From Kitasatospora sp. MAA4 (GTDB lineage Bacteria > Actinomycetota > Actinomycetes > Streptomycetales > Streptomycetaceae): a stretch of 64,000 nucleotides of DNA. The stretch spans positions 186,001 to 250,000 of the forward strand of contig NZ_JARZAI010000003.1 of assembly GCF_029893355.1 (NCBI RefSeq), in the 5' to 3' direction. This document shows, piece after piece, positions 16,157 to 24,882 of this stretch (positions are counted from its first letter, which is position 1; each line of letters begins with the position of its first letter). The notes beneath the pieces are model-generated. The model was given only the letters and a program-made list of their open reading frames with translations, made no database searches and had not been told where the DNA came from. A program made the position numbers and the translations under genes.

Positions 16157-17571
16157 GTGGTCTCCCCGGGTGCCGCGGACGGCCCACGGGCGGATAGCAG
16201 GACCAGCACCCCTACCTGTGTGCCGACGTTGGCGACCATGGCGACCCAGACGCCGGTCAGCCCCAGGGCGGTCGAGGAGAGCAGGGGCGCCAGCAGCGAC
16301 TGCGCCACGACTCCGGCGAGCGTGGCGTACGCCAGCAGGCGGCCCTTGCCGCCTCCGAAGAAGATCCCGCTCAGCGCCACGTTGCAGAGGAGCAGGGCGG
16401 CGTACAGCGCCATCCAGGGAATCAGGGCGTCGGCGGCGGTGCCGACCGAGGCGTTGTGGGTGAGCAGTCTGGCCACCTGGCCGGCACCGAGCAGCACGAG
16501 CAGGCCGCTGATCACCGACCAGGCCAGGCCGAGCCGCAGGGAGGAGGTGCGGGTGTCCTTGAGCAGCTGTTCGTCCTTCGACCCGGTCGCCTGGGCGGCC
16601 ACGATGGTCGCGGCCTGCCGCAGGGCGTAGGAGGCCATGGTGAGGAAGAGCATCGCCTTGGTCACCGCTCCGTACGCCGCGAGCGGGTCCGGCCCGAACC
16701 TGGCGATGATGCCGACCACCAGCGTCGCGGCGCCCATCCGGGCGAGGAAGTCGGCGGAGACCGGCCACCCCGCGCGGAGGATCTCAAGGGCCGGCCGCTC
16801 CGGCGCCTCCGCCGGCGCCGGGGGTGCCGCGAGTGCCCCCGCGCGGGCCTTGGCGCGCAGCGGGCTGCGGAGGTAGAGCAGCCAGGTGACGCCGAGCGCC
16901 ACCGAGCGGGCGGCCACCAGGGCGATGGCCGAGCCGGTGACCCCCAGCCTGGGGGCGCCGAGCCAGCCGAAGATCAGGACCGGGTCGAGCACCAGCAGCA
17001 GCGCGTTGGACAGGACCGCCATCCGCATCGGGGTCCGGGTGTTCCCGGACGCCTTGAAGACGCCGTCCAGGACCTGCTGCCCGAAGAAGACGCTCACACC
17101 CGGCACCGAGACCGTGAGGTAGTCCACGGCCAGGCGCATGGTGCGGCCGCTGCCGGACCCGAGCATCAGCCGCGCGAGCGGTTCGCGCAGGACGAACAGG
17201 ATCGCGCAGGTGCCCGTGGCCACGGTCAGGGTGACCCACAGGGAGGCCCGCAGCGCGGCGCCGAGCCGGTGGTACTCCTCGGCACCGACCGACCGGGCGA
17301 GCGTGACGGTGGTGCCGACGCCGACGCCGAGGATCACCCCGAGCAGCAGGTTCTCCAGCGAGGTGGCCACGGTGACCGCGCCGAGTTCGGCGATGCCGAG
17401 CCGGGCTACCCAGAAGACGCTGATGATGCCCGCGACGACTCCGGCGATGAGCTCGAAGTACCCCGGCCAGGCCACCGGAAGCAGCTTGGCCGGGTCGAGC
17501 CAGGCGCGGCGGCCGGCCCCGGGCGGCCCGATGGGGGCGCCTGCAGGCCGGACGGCGGAGGGGGCCGTCAT
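16153..17571 (-). CDS. MATE-family efflux transporter
   Basis: 472-residue multidrug/toxic-compound exporter with about twelve hydrophobic segments in two halves. The N-terminal half shows FELIAGVVAGIISVFWVARLG and the repeat motif recurs at ASADFLARMGAATLV. It would export the product or an intermediate using a cation gradient. Start ATG at 17571 overlaps the isochorismate synthase stop (ATGA). It is clearly related to the second exporter at 37849; both share phrases such as FGWLGAPRLGVTGSAIAL versus YGRAGLPRMGVQGAALAM and the VFFGQQVLDGVFK / VFFAQNVIDGIYK helix, so they are likely paralogues within the cluster. Confidence 0.9.
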   Translation of the reverse strand: MTAPSAVRPAGAPIGPPGAGRRAWLDPAKLLPVAWPGYFELIAGVVAGIISVFWVARLGIAELGAVTVATSLENLLLGVILGVGVGTTVTLARSVGAEEYHRLGAALRASLWVTLTVATGTCAILFVLREPLARLMLGSGSGRTMRLAVDYLTVSVPGVSVFFGQQVLDGVFKASGNTRTPMRMAVLSNALLLVLDPVLIFGWLGAPRLGVTGSAIALVAARSVALGVTWLLYLRSPLRAKARAGALAAPPAPAEAPERPALEILRAGWPVSADFLARMGAATLVVGIIARFGPDPLAAYGAVTKAMLFLTMASYALRQAATIVAAQATGSKDEQLLKDTRTSSLRLGLAWSVISGLLVLLGAGQVARLLTHNASVGTAADALIPWMALYAALLLCNVALSGIFFGGGKGRLLAYATLAGVVAQSLLAPLLSSTALGLTGVWVAMVANVGTQVGVLVLLSARGPSAAPGETT

Positions 17572-19013
17572 CGGACTGCTTCGGCTGCGCCGAGCGGACG
17601 GAGCGAACCGGCCTGCCCGAGGGCCTCGGACATCGGGAGCAGCTTCGCGCAGGTCTCCTGGTACTCCGCCTCCGGCTCGGAGCCCTCGACGATGCCGCAG
17701 CCCGCGTAGAGCGAGGCGCGGCGGCCGCTGATCAGCGCGGAGCGAATCGCCACCGCGAACTCGCCGGTGCCGTCCGCCCCGGCCCAGCCAACCGGGGCGG
17801 CGTACCAGCCGCGGTCGAAGGGCTCGTTCGCCAGCAGCCAGCTCAGCGCGGGCTCACTGGGGTGGCCCCCGAGGGCGGGGGTCGGGTGCAGACGGCCGAC
17901 GAGGTCCAGCACGTCGTTCTCCGCCGGGTCGACCAGACGCCCGCGCACCCGGGTCGCCAGGTGCTGGATGTTGGCCAGTGCGAGGACCTCGGGCTCCTGG
18001 CCCGCGTCGACGTCCAGGCACACCTCGGCGAGCGACTTCTCCAGCATCCGGCAGACCAGGTCGTGCTCGCGGCGTAGCTTGTCGCCGGAGAGGAGGCTCG
18101 CCGCGAGCAGTTCGTCCTCCTCCGGGGTGGCCCCGCGCGGCGCCGAACCGGCCAGGCCCAGGACGTGGGCGTCACCGTCCGCCACCCGCACCAGGTACTC
18201 GGGGGTCGCGCCCAGGAAGCAGCGTTCGCCCGACTCGTCCCGGCTGTGGACGGCGAACAGGGTGGAGTCCGGGTACGAGTCCAGCATCCGGCGTACGGCA
18301 TCGGGTACCGAGAACTCCGCCGCGGTGTAGAGCTGGAGCTCTCTGGCGACCACCACCTTGTCGAAGGACCCGGCCCGGATCGCCTCCAGTGCGCGGGCGA
18401 CCAGGTCCTTGAAGCCCTCGGGGGACGGCTCCTCGACCCGGCTGGTGACCTCCGGACCGACGCCGGCGGCGGGCAGTGCGGTGGAGGCGAGCAGCATGTC
18501 GGCGAGGTCGAAGCGATGCTCGACCAGCTGTTCCACGTCGGTGTCCGCGTCCACCAGTGCATTGACCGTCAAGGTCGTTCCGACGCCCGGGAGTTCGATG
18601 ATCTGGACGGCCGGTACGATCATCCGGCCCTCGGGAAGCGGGCTGGGCCGCCGGGGCGCCTCCGGGCCGAAGGCGAAGCCGCCGACCAGTACCGGGCCCT
18701 GCCCCCCGCCGGTCTCGGCGGAGCCGGCGAGCTTCGTCCAGGCGCGGCGCACCTCGCTGAAGCGGGTGGTGCCGGTGCCGTCCAGCCGGGCGGCCTGCCC
18801 GGCGGTCACCATGCGCGGGCCGCCCCAGGCGGAGAGCCAGAGGAAGGCGTCGTCGGTCAGCTGCCGAGCGGCCGACCAGGCACCCGGCAGGTCGGCCGAG
18901 GCCACCGGGACGGACCAGCTGACGGGGACGGCCGAGCCGGCGGCGCGGGCTCGTGCGACAGCCTCGCCGAAGCTCTGCCGCGCCGTGTCGTAGGTGGTGA
19001 TCGGATAGGTCAT
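17568..19013 (-). CDS. Isochorismate synthase
   Basis: 481-residue chorismate-utilising enzyme (MenF/DhbC/EntC type) converting chorismate to isochorismate. Motifs: SFDKVVVARELQL (Lys base), FLGATPEYLVRV, LAGSAPRGATPEEDELLA, LLSGDKLRREHDLV, HLATRVRGRL, LHPTPALGGHPSEPAL, AGCGIVEGSEPEAEYQET. These favour isochorismate over anthranilate or ADIC formation, and no glutamine amidotransferase partner is present. No isochorismatase, MenD or pyruvate lyase is visible in the window, so the fate of isochorismate is open. The dedicated DAHP synthase at 33699 would increase chorismate supply. Coupled to MATE by ATGA; 90 bases after the EhpF-like gene. Confidence 0.88.
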   Translation of the reverse strand: MTYPITTYDTARQSFGEAVARARAAGSAVPVSWSVPVASADLPGAWSAARQLTDDAFLWLSAWGGPRMVTAGQAARLDGTGTTRFSEVRRAWTKLAGSAETGGGQGPVLVGGFAFGPEAPRRPSPLPEGRMIVPAVQIIELPGVGTTLTVNALVDADTDVEQLVEHRFDLADMLLASTALPAAGVGPEVTSRVEEPSPEGFKDLVARALEAIRAGSFDKVVVARELQLYTAAEFSVPDAVRRMLDSYPDSTLFAVHSRDESGERCFLGATPEYLVRVADGDAHVLGLAGSAPRGATPEEDELLAASLLSGDKLRREHDLVCRMLEKSLAEVCLDVDAGQEPEVLALANIQHLATRVRGRLVDPAENDVLDLVGRLHPTPALGGHPSEPALSWLLANEPFDRGWYAAPVGWAGADGTGEFAVAIRSALISGRRASLYAGCGIVEGSEPEAEYQETCAKLLPMSEALGQAGSLRPLGAAEAVR

Positions 19014-19103
19014 CGGAGGCTATCCCCAGTTCCGGTCGAGGGAGGGCGGTGAGTCCGCTGCCGGTGCGGACGCGGTCGTCGGTGGGGCGTGGGTGAGCGC
19101 GGG

Positions 19104-20192
19104 TCAGTAGACGCCTTCGACCGGTGCGCTGGCGCCGCGTTGCAGCGGTTGCACGTCGGCGAGCGCGTCCCAGGGGAAGTCCGCGGTCGGTGCGATCCGG
19201 ATCGCCGAGTCACGCTCCAGCGCGTACGGCAGGAAGAGGTCGCGGGTCAGCAGACTCAGCCGGAGCTGTCCGCGCTCCCCGTGCGGGACCAAGGTGGTGG
19301 GGTCCGCGGGATCCACCACCTCGATCCGCGAGTACGGGTGGTAGGGCAGGAAGACGCAGTCCTGCGAGTCGCCGGCCTGGCGGGGGCGCTGCGGGGCGAT
19401 ACCCGCGAGGGTGTTCCCGTACAGGCCGACGAGCGGGATGCCCGGGAACACCTCGTGCTCCAGCAGGTGCCTGGTCTCCGGGCTGATGCTGGTGCCGGCC
19501 CAGATGATTCCCCGCACCTTGGCGGTGAACAGGTCGAGCAGCGCGGGCCGGGCGGCCACGGCCTCCAGTACGGCCGGGGTGATGAAGACGACCGCCACGG
19601 GCTGCGAGGAGAGCACGTCGGCGGCCTGGTCGAGGATGTGGTCCAGGTAGCGGGCGGCTTCCGGTCGGCGGCCCTCGGCGAGGCAGCGCTTGACCCAGCG
19701 CGGGTCGAAGTCGATGAAGTGGCAGAGGGACTGACGGAGACTGGCCAGCAGCCCGATCGACCGGCCCACGATGTGCGGTCCGGTGGGCCCGATGTGCAGC
19801 CAGTCACCGGCCCCCTCGCCGGGGATTCCGTGCTGCTCCAGCACACCGCTGACCCAGTCCACGCCCTCGCGGCGCGATCGGGCCTCGACGATCCGCTTGG
19901 GCCGCCCGGTGGTGCCGCCGCTGTCGAAGACATGGACGGGGGACTCGGTGCGGCAGCCGGCGGGTAGCAGGTCGCGCGCCGCGGTGTCGCGCCATTCCTC
20001 GCTGATGTCCGGGAAGCGGAGCAGATCGGCCCAGCTGCGGATCTCGGTGAGCGGGTCGAAGCCGAGGCTGTCGGCTCGCTTGAGCCAGTAGGGGGATCCG
20101 GTCTCGGGGCTGAAGTGCCAGCGCACGGCGGCGCGTACGAACTCGTTGGTCGCTGTGGCGCCGACGGCCGGAGTAGGGAAGACATCGCTCAT
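19104..20192 (-). CDS. EhpF-like adenylating enzyme (ANL superfamily)
   Basis: 362 residues with the ANL phosphate-binding motif VFDSGGTTGRPKRIVE, GIIWAGTSIS and VGLYGNTLAGI. The short length, lacking the usual C-terminal swivel domain, matches EhpF from griseoluteic-acid phenazine biosynthesis, which adenylates an aromatic carboxylic acid. It probably activates an aryl or other acid made in the cluster. First gene of the leftward operon. No Shine-Dalgarno sequence precedes ATG 20192; a TTGACT-17-TAGAAC promoter places the transcript start at or next to the ATG, so the mRNA is probably leaderless. Its N-terminus MSDVFPTP resembles that of the hydrolase at 24741 (MSDAFPTEG), within a duplicated promoter-leader block. 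Confidence 0.8.
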   Translation of the reverse strand: MSDVFPTPAVGATATNEFVRAAVRWHFSPETGSPYWLKRADSLGFDPLTEIRSWADLLRFPDISEEWRDTAARDLLPAGCRTESPVHVFDSGGTTGRPKRIVEARSRREGVDWVSGVLEQHGIPGEGAGDWLHIGPTGPHIVGRSIGLLASLRQSLCHFIDFDPRWVKRCLAEGRRPEAARYLDHILDQAADVLSSQPVAVVFITPAVLEAVAARPALLDLFTAKVRGIIWAGTSISPETRHLLEHEVFPGIPLVGLYGNTLAGIAPQRPRQAGDSQDCVFLPYHPYSRIEVVDPADPTTLVPHGERGQLRLSLLTRDLFLPYALERDSAIRIAPTADFPWDALADVQPLQRGASAPVEGVY

Positions 20193-20193
20193 G

Positions 20194-20229
20194 AGAGACA
20201 GTTCTAGCTTCAGAAACGACTCTAGTCAA
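20194..20229 (-). promoter_or_regulatory. Promoter of the leftward isochorismate/kynurenine operon
   Basis: On the minus strand: -35 TTGACT (20229-20224), 17-base spacer, -10 TAGAAC (20206-20201), then eight bases to the ATG at 20192. The -35 box lies inside the left arm of the large palindrome at 20218-20284, so a bound repressor would block it directly. Same spacing and boxes recur at 24743-24778. Confidence 0.65.
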
Positions 20230-20284
20230 CACTTTCCATGACCACAGTTGGCAACTGCAGTCATGGAAAGTGTTGACTAGAGTC
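20218..20284. promoter_or_regulatory. 67-base palindromic operator
   Basis: Near-perfect inverted repeat centred on 20251. The outer 25 bases of each arm pair without mismatch (starting GACTCTAGTCAACACTTTCC) and the inner CAGTTG-G-CAACTG also pairs; only two pairs near the centre fail. It holds two outward copies of the motif GTTGACTAGAGTC plus an inner pair resembling ATGACCACAGTTGG. Position over the -35 box points to a repressor or activator site; such long symmetry could also form a hairpin or cruciform. Confidence 0.8.
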
Positions 20285-20392
20285 AATGCCGGGTGGGGCA
20301 ACCACGGCTGACCAGCGTGGTGACCCACCTGCCACCCCTGCTCGGGGTCAGCACTCGGCGGGTCGACCAGGGGCCCCTACACGTACCTGCGG

Positions 20393-20680
20393 TCAACCGG
20401 ACTTGCTCGTGGTGCGCACCAGTGTTGCCAGCTCCGCGACGGTCCTGACGGCGTGGTAGGCGCGAAGGTCAAGCCGGACAGCGAAGGCGTTCTCGATCTG
20501 CACCATGACTTCCAGCGAACCCATGCTGTCCCAGTTCGCGTGCCCGGCAATTCTCGTTCCGGAATCAAACTCATCAGGATCGGCGTCCAACACCGCACAG
20601 AGGATCGCTATGAGCTCTTGTTCGATCACCTCGGTCCCACCTGCCTCGGACATGGCTCCAACGGTTTCCGGCCGGCTCAT
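20393..20680 (-). CDS. Stand-alone acyl/peptidyl carrier protein
   Basis: 95 residues from ATG 20680, which overlaps the FkbH stop (ATGA) and has GGAGAGG upstream. The phosphopantetheine site is Ser in GHANWDSMGSLEVMVQIE. Linked to the FkbH-like gene, it is the expected acceptor of a glyceryl group from 1,3-bisphosphoglycerate, as in tetronate and methoxymalonyl-type pathways. It is a different type from the fatty acid ACP at 61681. Confidence 0.85.
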   Translation of the reverse strand: MSRPETVGAMSEAGGTEVIEQELIAILCAVLDADPDEFDSGTRIAGHANWDSMGSLEVMVQIENAFAVRLDLRAYHAVRTVAELATLVRTTSKSG

Positions 20681-22563
20681 CGCTGCCTCTCCTGAATCCG
20701 GATCCACTGCGGGATCAATTCGCTACCGTTCTCCGGGGCGAGCCTGAACAGCCGCGTCCCGTCCTCCTCCGCGGCACTCGGCGTGAACCCTGCCTGAACC
20801 CAGAGATCCGCCGCCATTCCGTTCCGGGGCAAGCGGACATATTCACCCTCGACAAGCGCCGCACCGGCTTCACGCGCGAACTCTGCAAGTCGCCCCAGCA
20901 TGGCGAGTTCGACCCCGCGGCCCAGGACGCGGCAACTCATCACGAAATTGAGGACCCGCCATATGTCCTCTCGCTTCTCCACCCACAAGGCACCGACCAA
21001 CCCCTCGTCACCGAAACGGTCGGCCACCGAGCAGGCGAGAGTGAGGAAACCAGGGTCCTCGGCCATCCGTGCCGTCTCCAGAGCATCGAACCTGACCCCG
21101 GTGAGGTTGAACTGGTTCGTCCTGGCCGCGAGCTGCGCGACCCGCTGGACGTCGTACGGTCCGACTCGCCGAATGTCTGCAGATATCTCCAACCCGTGCA
21201 GATACGCCGTCGAGGAGGCGAAACCAGCCTCGAACCGACGCCGCTCCCCCCGCTCCTGGTACAGCGAGGGACGCTGTCGGTCAGTGTCAGTCAGCTCCAG
21301 GACGTCGAACCATCCTCTGCCCAGCAGCCGGCGGACGAGTTCGGCGGGATCACCAGCGGCGGGGACCACCGCTACGTCCGGGAGCTCCGCTGCCACGTGC
21401 CCACACTCGAACGGGGAGTCGTCCATGAAGACGAAAGCATCAGTCGCCAGCCCCAGCTGACTTGCCATCCCGCTGAGGTTGCCGGCCTTCGGAGACCAGT
21501 CCACCGCCTGCGCAGAGAACGTACTGGGACGGAGCAGCACCTCCGGGTGCTCCTGCAGCGCCTCCATCACGGGGCCCTCGTCGTTCTTGCTGGCAAGTGC
21601 GAGGATCACACCCTGATTGCGCAGCCGTAGGGCAGTCCGCTGCAACTCCTGGTAGCAATTGCCCGGATAAAGGCCGCCGAGTTCCACCCCGGTCGGGCCG
21701 ACCTCCCCCAGCACTCCGCCCCACAAGGTGTTGTCCAGGTCGAGCGCGAGCACCTTGCGGGACAGGCCGGACTTGGCCTGCAGAACCCGACGCCACTCTT
21801 TCGCCAGCAGCAGGAGCGCAGCATCGGTGTACGCGATGTCGGCGTAACGGCGCAGCCGGTCATCAGCAGCCGGAACGGCCGAATCCGCCAGTAGCCCGAC
21901 CAGGTCCACCACCACGACCGCAGGGGATTCAGCGAGTTCGAGCAGTGCGGCATTCAACCGGTACCACGTCCTGCTGAGTCCCGCTCTGTCCCGCCAGGAC
22001 ACCACCGCGTCACGCACCGTCGTGCTGAGCGGAACAGTGTGCAGGACGATCAGGGAGGATGAGCCACTGTCAGCTGCGGCTCGGACGAGGTCGCACAGGT
22101 CCTCGACCCGCCGTTCCACATAGGACAGCAGATCCGGTACGGAAGATCCGTCCCAGCCCTTGGGCAGAAACCAGGAATCGTCCAGCAGACAGCAGACGGC
22201 GTCGCGGCCGTCGAAGACCCGCTCTGGTGTCGTGGCAAGATCGGCCTCGAACTGTCCGTACTCGCCGGTGGCAATATCCGGAAGCATGCCGGCCGCGACC
22301 AGCACCGCCCGGAACAGCTGCTCCAGCGGGCCGGGGGTCGAGGTCGCCAACAGTCCGACCCTGACCGGTCGCAGAGCACCCGCGCTGTCGTCCTCGCCGC
22401 GATTGCCGAGAGCGGCCAGTGCACGGCCCACCAATCGGAGCGCGGCGGGATCTGCGGCGTCATCGAGGGCACGCAGATCCCCGGCGTCGGGCAGCCGACC
22501 GGCTCGGGCAGCCTGCCTGACCCGGTCGAGCAGAGCCCCCTGCGGGGTTGTCGTGAGTGGCAT
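20677..22563 (-). CDS. FkbH-like HAD-family glyceryl transferase
   Basis: 628 residues from ATG 22563 (AAGGGGA upstream). An N-terminal SGNH-like region (LLATSTPGPLEQLFR and following) precedes the HAD core with nucleophile motif LALDLDNTLWGGVLGE, LASKNDE and VFMDDSPFE, then a C-terminal GNAT-like part (RTNQFNLTGVRF, VMSCRVLGRGVE). Characterised FkbH-like proteins move a glyceryl-phosphate unit onto a carrier protein and release phosphate. Immediate coupling to the carrier protein gene supports that role. Downstream use of the glyceryl thioester is unclear, since no methoxymalonyl set (FkbG/I/K-like) is present. Confidence 0.88.
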   Translation of the reverse strand: MPLTTTPQGALLDRVRQAARAGRLPDAGDLRALDDAADPAALRLVGRALAALGNRGEDDSAGALRPVRVGLLATSTPGPLEQLFRAVLVAAGMLPDIATGEYGQFEADLATTPERVFDGRDAVCCLLDDSWFLPKGWDGSSVPDLLSYVERRVEDLCDLVRAAADSGSSSLIVLHTVPLSTTVRDAVVSWRDRAGLSRTWYRLNAALLELAESPAVVVVDLVGLLADSAVPAADDRLRRYADIAYTDAALLLLAKEWRRVLQAKSGLSRKVLALDLDNTLWGGVLGEVGPTGVELGGLYPGNCYQELQRTALRLRNQGVILALASKNDEGPVMEALQEHPEVLLRPSTFSAQAVDWSPKAGNLSGMASQLGLATDAFVFMDDSPFECGHVAAELPDVAVVPAAGDPAELVRRLLGRGWFDVLELTDTDRQRPSLYQERGERRRFEAGFASSTAYLHGLEISADIRRVGPYDVQRVAQLAARTNQFNLTGVRFDALETARMAEDPGFLTLACSVADRFGDEGLVGALWVEKREDIWRVLNFVMSCRVLGRGVELAMLGRLAEFAREAGAALVEGEYVRLPRNGMAADLWVQAGFTPSAAEEDGTRLFRLAPENGSELIPQWIRIQERQR

Positions 22564-22583
22564 GAGATCCCCTTGGGCAGGCG

Positions 22584-23609
22584 TCAAATGGCAAGAAGGG
22601 TGCAGAACCAGTGCATCCCCGAAGCGATCCCGACGAGCGCGACCACGTCCCCCGCCTGGAGGTCTCCCTGGTTCACATGTTCGCGAAGACAGATCAGCTG
22701 GTCGGCGCCACCGCAGTGGCCGAGCCGGGCGGCGAGTTCCGCGTTGCTGCGCTCGATGGGCAGGCCCACGGCCTTCGCCGCATCCGCGATCGAGTGCTGG
22801 TTGTCGTTCAGGTAGATCAGCCTGGCGATCTTGCCGGGCGCCACACCGGCACGACTGCACGCCCGGTCGACCACCCCACCGATTCGCGCGTTGAGCGTGG
22901 TGATGAACTCACGCAGCCGACGCGGGTCGCGTTCGAAGTGCTCGTGAACCCGGGTCAGTGGGTCCATTTCCAGGTTGCTCAGGCCCGCAGGCGGCACGGG
23001 GACCGCACTGCCGCCGTACTCGGCCCTGAAGAAGTCCGCGCATTCGGGGTCGGTGATCTGCTCGGTGGCCAGCCAACGCAGTGCCGAGTGTCCGCGGCGC
23101 AGCAGCGCCGCGGCTGCGCCGTCACTGCCGAGGCAGGTGTTGGTGCGCATCCGGTTCCGGTGCGCCTCGCTGACCTGGTTGACCGCGACCAGTAGGACAT
23201 TTTCGACGTCCGGGCGAATCGCGAAGGTCCCGGCGATCTGTTCGAAGGCCAGGACCCCAGAGGCACATGCCTGGGTGAGCAGTAGCGACGGGGTCTCCTT
23301 CAACCCCAGCGCCCGGGCCACCGAGGCGGAGAAGTCCCAGTGGAGGTATTCGGGGATCTCCGAGTTGGCGACGATCAGCAGATCGAGATCCTTGCCGTCG
23401 ACGCCGGCCTCTGCGAGGGCCGCCTCGGCCGCACGCACCGCAAGCGAGGTCGGGGTCGTCCCCGGTGCGGCGCGGTGGTACGTGTGGTAGCCCCAGCGCA
23501 GTACGCGCTCAGGGTCGTCGACGTAGTCGCCGACAGTCGCAGCGACGTCCTGTGGTTCGCCCAATGCGGTTGCAAGGGCGGCGATTCCGAAGTCAACCGG
23601 GGCTGTCAC
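22584..23609 (-). CDS. KSIII-like acyltransferase/condensing enzyme, altered active site
   Basis: 341-residue thiolase-fold protein. Catalytic Cys is in LLTQACASGVLAFEQ. Compared with the FabH in this window, whose triad motifs are IPHQANMRI and TGNTSAAS, this protein has YLNDNQHSI and LGHCGGADQ: Asn where FabH has His, and His where FabH has Asn. Similar changes occur in KSIII-type enzymes that transfer acyl groups to O or N nucleophiles or do specialised condensations. GTG at 23609 has GGAG upstream. Gene order (hydrolase, KSIII, FkbH, ACP) recalls tetronate clusters, where a KSIII acts on glyceryl-ACP. Confidence 0.85.
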   Translation of the reverse strand: MTAPVDFGIAALATALGEPQDVAATVGDYVDDPERVLRWGYHTYHRAAPGTTPTSLAVRAAEAALAEAGVDGKDLDLLIVANSEIPEYLHWDFSASVARALGLKETPSLLLTQACASGVLAFEQIAGTFAIRPDVENVLLVAVNQVSEAHRNRMRTNTCLGSDGAAAALLRRGHSALRWLATEQITDPECADFFRAEYGGSAVPVPPAGLSNLEMDPLTRVHEHFERDPRRLREFITTLNARIGGVVDRACSRAGVAPGKIARLIYLNDNQHSIADAAKAVGLPIERSNAELAARLGHCGGADQLICLREHVNQGDLQAGDVVALVGIASGMHWFCTLLAI

Positions 23610-23706
23610 TCAGGTGCTCCCTATCTGGCCAATGAATATCTCTCGGTGCTGCGACCGGTATCACTCGGCGCTGACCGTCGGCGGCGGGCCGATCCCCGGA
23701 CAGGAC

Positions 23707-24741
23707 CTAGTCGGCGAGTGCCGAGGCGGTCAGCGCCGCCAGAGCTGACGCTGCGATCGGCCCGTAGGTGAGCCGCCCGGCGCCGTCCCGGTGGGACATG
23801 AGATGGCTGAGCCCAGGATGGACTGCCACCTCCACCCTCAAGCTCTCCGGCGCCGAGTCCGCCAGCAGCCAGGACTGCCGGGGCGGCGTCGTCCGGTCGT
23901 CGTCGCCGACGTGCAGCCAGACCCGGCCTCGTAGCCCGGAGAGCATGTGCTGGACCGCAGGCTGCGCGCGCCAGGACCGCCAGTACTCCGCAGGGGCGAA
24001 GTCGTCCCCGTCGCGGCAGACGCTCTGCACCCACTGGGCGTAGTCACGTTGCAGGCTTCCCGCCAGCCGTTCCAACGACACCGGGCCCTCGCCGAAGGCT
24101 GCCTGATCGAACTCGTCCCACCAGCCGCTCCGCTCGGTCGCGAGCTCGGCGACCTGCTGCAGGTCGACCTCACCGTCCGGGCCGACCAGGCCGGCTGCCA
24201 GCAACCACTCCACCCGGCGCCCGACCTGCAGCCAGTGCTGCTGCTCGTTGAACGACACCGTGAGGGGCGCCGCCAGGATGAGGCGACTGCTGCCGCCGGT
24301 CACGCCGGCCGCGGACACAGCCACCTGCGTACCCAGCGAGATGCCGAGCAAGCTGATCCGGTCGGGGTCGACCCCCGGGTGCGCCTGGAGATACCGCAGC
24401 AGGGCGACGGCATCCTCGACCAGACCGGGGAAGGTGACCCGGCCGGGCTCCCAGCGATCCTCACGCCTGGCGGTGACGAACCGGGTGTCGAACCTGAGCA
24501 CCGCCACTCCGGCCCGCAACAGGGCCGCCGCCAGATCGTCGAAGAGGAAGACCTCTCCGTTGTTGGAAACGTCGTCCGATACGGATCCGCGCCGGTCCCA
24601 GGCCCCGGAGGGATGCAGGAGCAGCACAGCCGGCACCCGGCCCGCGATGTCCGGGCGAGCGAAGCAGCCGGCCACCTCCGTCAGCTCGAGCGTGGTGACC
24701 CCAGGGATCCCGTGTCCCTCTGTGGGGAAGGCATCGCTCAT
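23707..24741 (-). CDS. Alpha/beta hydrolase
   Basis: 344 residues. Nucleophile elbow LGISLGTQVAVS, acid region HVGDDDRTTPP, and His in HPGLSHLMSH. N-terminal fold motifs LLLHPSGAWDRRG and LRFDTRF. It could act as thioesterase, cyclase or acyltransferase in releasing a carrier-bound intermediate; I cannot name the substrate. First gene of the four-gene leftward operon. ATG at 24741 has no ribosome site and lies at the predicted transcript start, so it is probably leaderless, exactly as for the EphF-like gene at 20192 with which it shares a near-identical 5' region. Confidence 0.82.
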   Translation of the reverse strand: MSDAFPTEGHGIPGVTTLELTEVAGCFARPDIAGRVPAVLLLHPSGAWDRRGSVSDDVSNNGEVFLFDDLAAALLRAGVAVLRFDTRFVTARREDRWEPGRVTFPGLVEDAVALLRYLQAHPGVDPDRISLLGISLGTQVAVSAAGVTGGSSRLILAAPLTVSFNEQQHWLQVGRRVEWLLAAGLVGPDGEVDLQQVAELATERSGWWDEFDQAAFGEGPVSLERLAGSLQRDYAQWVQSVCRDGDDFAPAEYWRSWRAQPAVQHMLSGLRGRVWLHVGDDDRTTPPRQSWLLADSAPESLRVEVAVHPGLSHLMSHRDGAGRLTYGPIAASALAALTASALAD

Positions 24742-24742
24742 G

Positions 24743-24778
24743 AAAGACAGTTCTAACTTCGGAAACGACTCTAGTCAA
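24743..24778 (-). promoter_or_regulatory. Promoter of the hydrolase-KSIII-FkbH-ACP operon
   Basis: Minus strand: -35 TTGACT (24778-24773), 17-base spacer, -10 TAGAAC (24755-24750), eight bases to ATG 24741. About 50 bases here match the promoter at 20194-20229 almost base for base, a recent duplication. Confidence 0.65.
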
Positions 24779-24837
24779 CACTTGTCATGACTAGAGTTGG
24801 CAACTACCGTCACCATCGAGATTAACTCAAGTCAATG
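24767..24837. promoter_or_regulatory. Operator cluster between divergent operons
   Basis: Three motif copies: GACTCTAGTCAAC at 24767-24779, ATGACTAGAGTTGG at 24787-24800 (first base T/A boundary), and the weaker AACTCAAGTCAATG at 24824-24837. It corresponds position by position to the palindrome at 20218-20284 but has lost the long perfect symmetry. It lies between the leftward hydrolase operon and the rightward cyclase operon and could control both. Confidence 0.65.
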
Positions 24838-24882
24838 CCTTGGGGTTGTCAACCACAGCCCCGCCGACTTCCGGGAGCAGAG

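Noticed and set aside
17568..20192. Phenazine cluster
   Set aside because: The EhpF-like enzyme and a chorismate enzyme suggested it, but no phzA/B/D/E/F/G genes are present.
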